The notes under the pieces were generated by a model. It searched no databases. It was not told the origin of the DNA and was given only the letters and a program-made list of their open reading frames with translations. Positions 5,887 to 6,026 of a DNA stretch of 6,026 nt are shown here, piece after piece; the stretch's first letter is position 1, and every line of letters begins with the position of its first letter. Made by a program: the position numbers and the translations under genes. The stretch lies in NCBI GenBank assembly GCA_026991005.1, contig JALXCH010000292.1, positions 1 to 6,026 of the forward strand, written 5' to 3'. This DNA comes from Calditrichia bacterium (GTDB lineage Bacteria > Calditrichota > Calditrichia > RBG-13-44-9).

Positions 5887-5915
5887 TGTCATTCTGAGCC
5901 CTCCGCAAGGAGGGC
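5887..5915. repeat. Possible intergenic repeat hairpin with GNRA tetraloop
   Basis: GCCCTCC (5898-5904) and GGAGGGC (5909-5915) form a perfect 7-bp stem closed by GCAA, a stable GNRA loop. It is preceded by TGTCATTCTGAG (5887-5897 plus the first stem base). Sequences starting TGTCATTCTGAG are, from general knowledge, common as dispersed intergenic repeats in several bacterial groups. Only one copy is visible here, so repeat status is an inference. No T-run follows, so it is not a standard terminator. Confidence 0.4.
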
Positions 5916-5956
5916 GCTGGAGTTTGGCTATTTACAGTGTATGTATATTAATTATC

Positions 5957-5985
5957 TTGACATTACATAAAATTTATCGTATCTT
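5957..5985 (+). promoter_or_regulatory. Sigma70-type promoter for the gene at the right edge
   Basis: A perfect TTGACA (5957-5962) is followed after 17 nt by TATCTT (5980-5985, 4 of 6 to TATAAT). Transcription would start near 5992, giving a leader of only about 23 nt before the ATG at 6015. The exact -35 and ideal spacer suggest an actively expressed gene. Confidence 0.75.
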
Positions 5986-6004
5986 CCGATTAAACATATA
6001 AATT

Positions 6005-6010
6005 GGAGGA
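6005..6010 (+). promoter_or_regulatory. Ribosome binding site of the right-edge gene
   Basis: GGAGGA lies four bases before the ATG at 6015, preceded by the promoter at 5957-5985. It supports the partial gene as real. Confidence 0.8.
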
Positions 6011-6014
6011 TACC

Positions 6015-6026
6015 ATGCCAAAAGAA
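6015..6026 (+). CDS. Start of an unidentified gene, cut by the window end
   Basis: Only four codons (Met-Pro-Lys-Glu) are visible, too few to name a product. The gene is supported by a consensus-like promoter with a short leader and a strong GGAGGA ribosome binding site. It is a separate transcription unit from the rny-yraN operon. Confidence 0.7.

Larger units (their letters stand above)
5722..6014. other. Non-coding interval downstream of yraN
   Basis: These 293 bases are AT-rich and carry no coding frame that I can support on either strand. They contain, in order, a weak candidate terminator, a GC-rich hairpin with flanking TGTCATTCTGAG, a near-consensus promoter and the ribosome binding site of the next gene, each listed separately. 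Confidence 0.7.

Noticed and set aside
6015..6026. Naming the right-edge gene as tuf or another abundant protein from Met-Pro-Lys-Glu
   Set aside because: Four codons cannot identify a product. A strong promoter alone is not enough.

Overview
This is a compact, moderate-GC bacterial housekeeping segment, with every gene on the + strand. In order it holds: the 3' end of pheT; a small coiled-coil gene (ZapB-like); zapA; a structured non-coding RNA that I read as 6S RNA (ssrS); rny (RNase Y); a ymdB-type phosphoesterase gene; folD; yraN; a non-coding stretch of about 290 bp; and the first four codons of a further gene that has its own promoter. The organism cannot be named from this. The zapA-ssrS-rny-ymdB order, the moderate GC and near-consensus sigma70-type signals would fit a lineage near the Bacteroidota/Calditrichota/Ignavibacteria group, but that is a weak inference.

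Left part (1-1691): phenylalanyl-tRNA synthetase beta chain, followed after 2 nt by the coiled-coil gene and after a further 39 nt by zapA. This looks like one transcription unit linking translation to Z-ring assembly. Centre (1692-2022): an RNA of about 170 nt. Its ends pair in a 10-bp closing stem, it has an inner 12-bp stem and an apical hairpin, and it ends at an intrinsic terminator. The rny leader follows.

Right part (2023-5721): rny, ymdB, folD and yraN are closely spaced. ymdB and folD overlap by 17 bp, and folD and yraN are 24 nt apart in the same frame. This looks like a second operon covering mRNA decay, a metal-dependent phosphodiesterase, one-carbon metabolism and a nuclease-fold protein. 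The yraN frame has no ATG, GTG or TTG at its proper 5' end. The only codon placed correctly after a clear Shine-Dalgarno sequence is ATT, so this gene probably starts on AUU.

Right edge (5722-6026): a weak candidate terminator, a GNRA-loop hairpin, a near-consensus promoter and a strong ribosome binding site before a gene cut off by the window. I found no mobile element, CRISPR array, tRNA or rRNA. No wholly new system is evident. The most interesting points are the 6S-like RNA with competing pairings, the AUU start of yraN and the double leucine-zipper partner gene of zapA.
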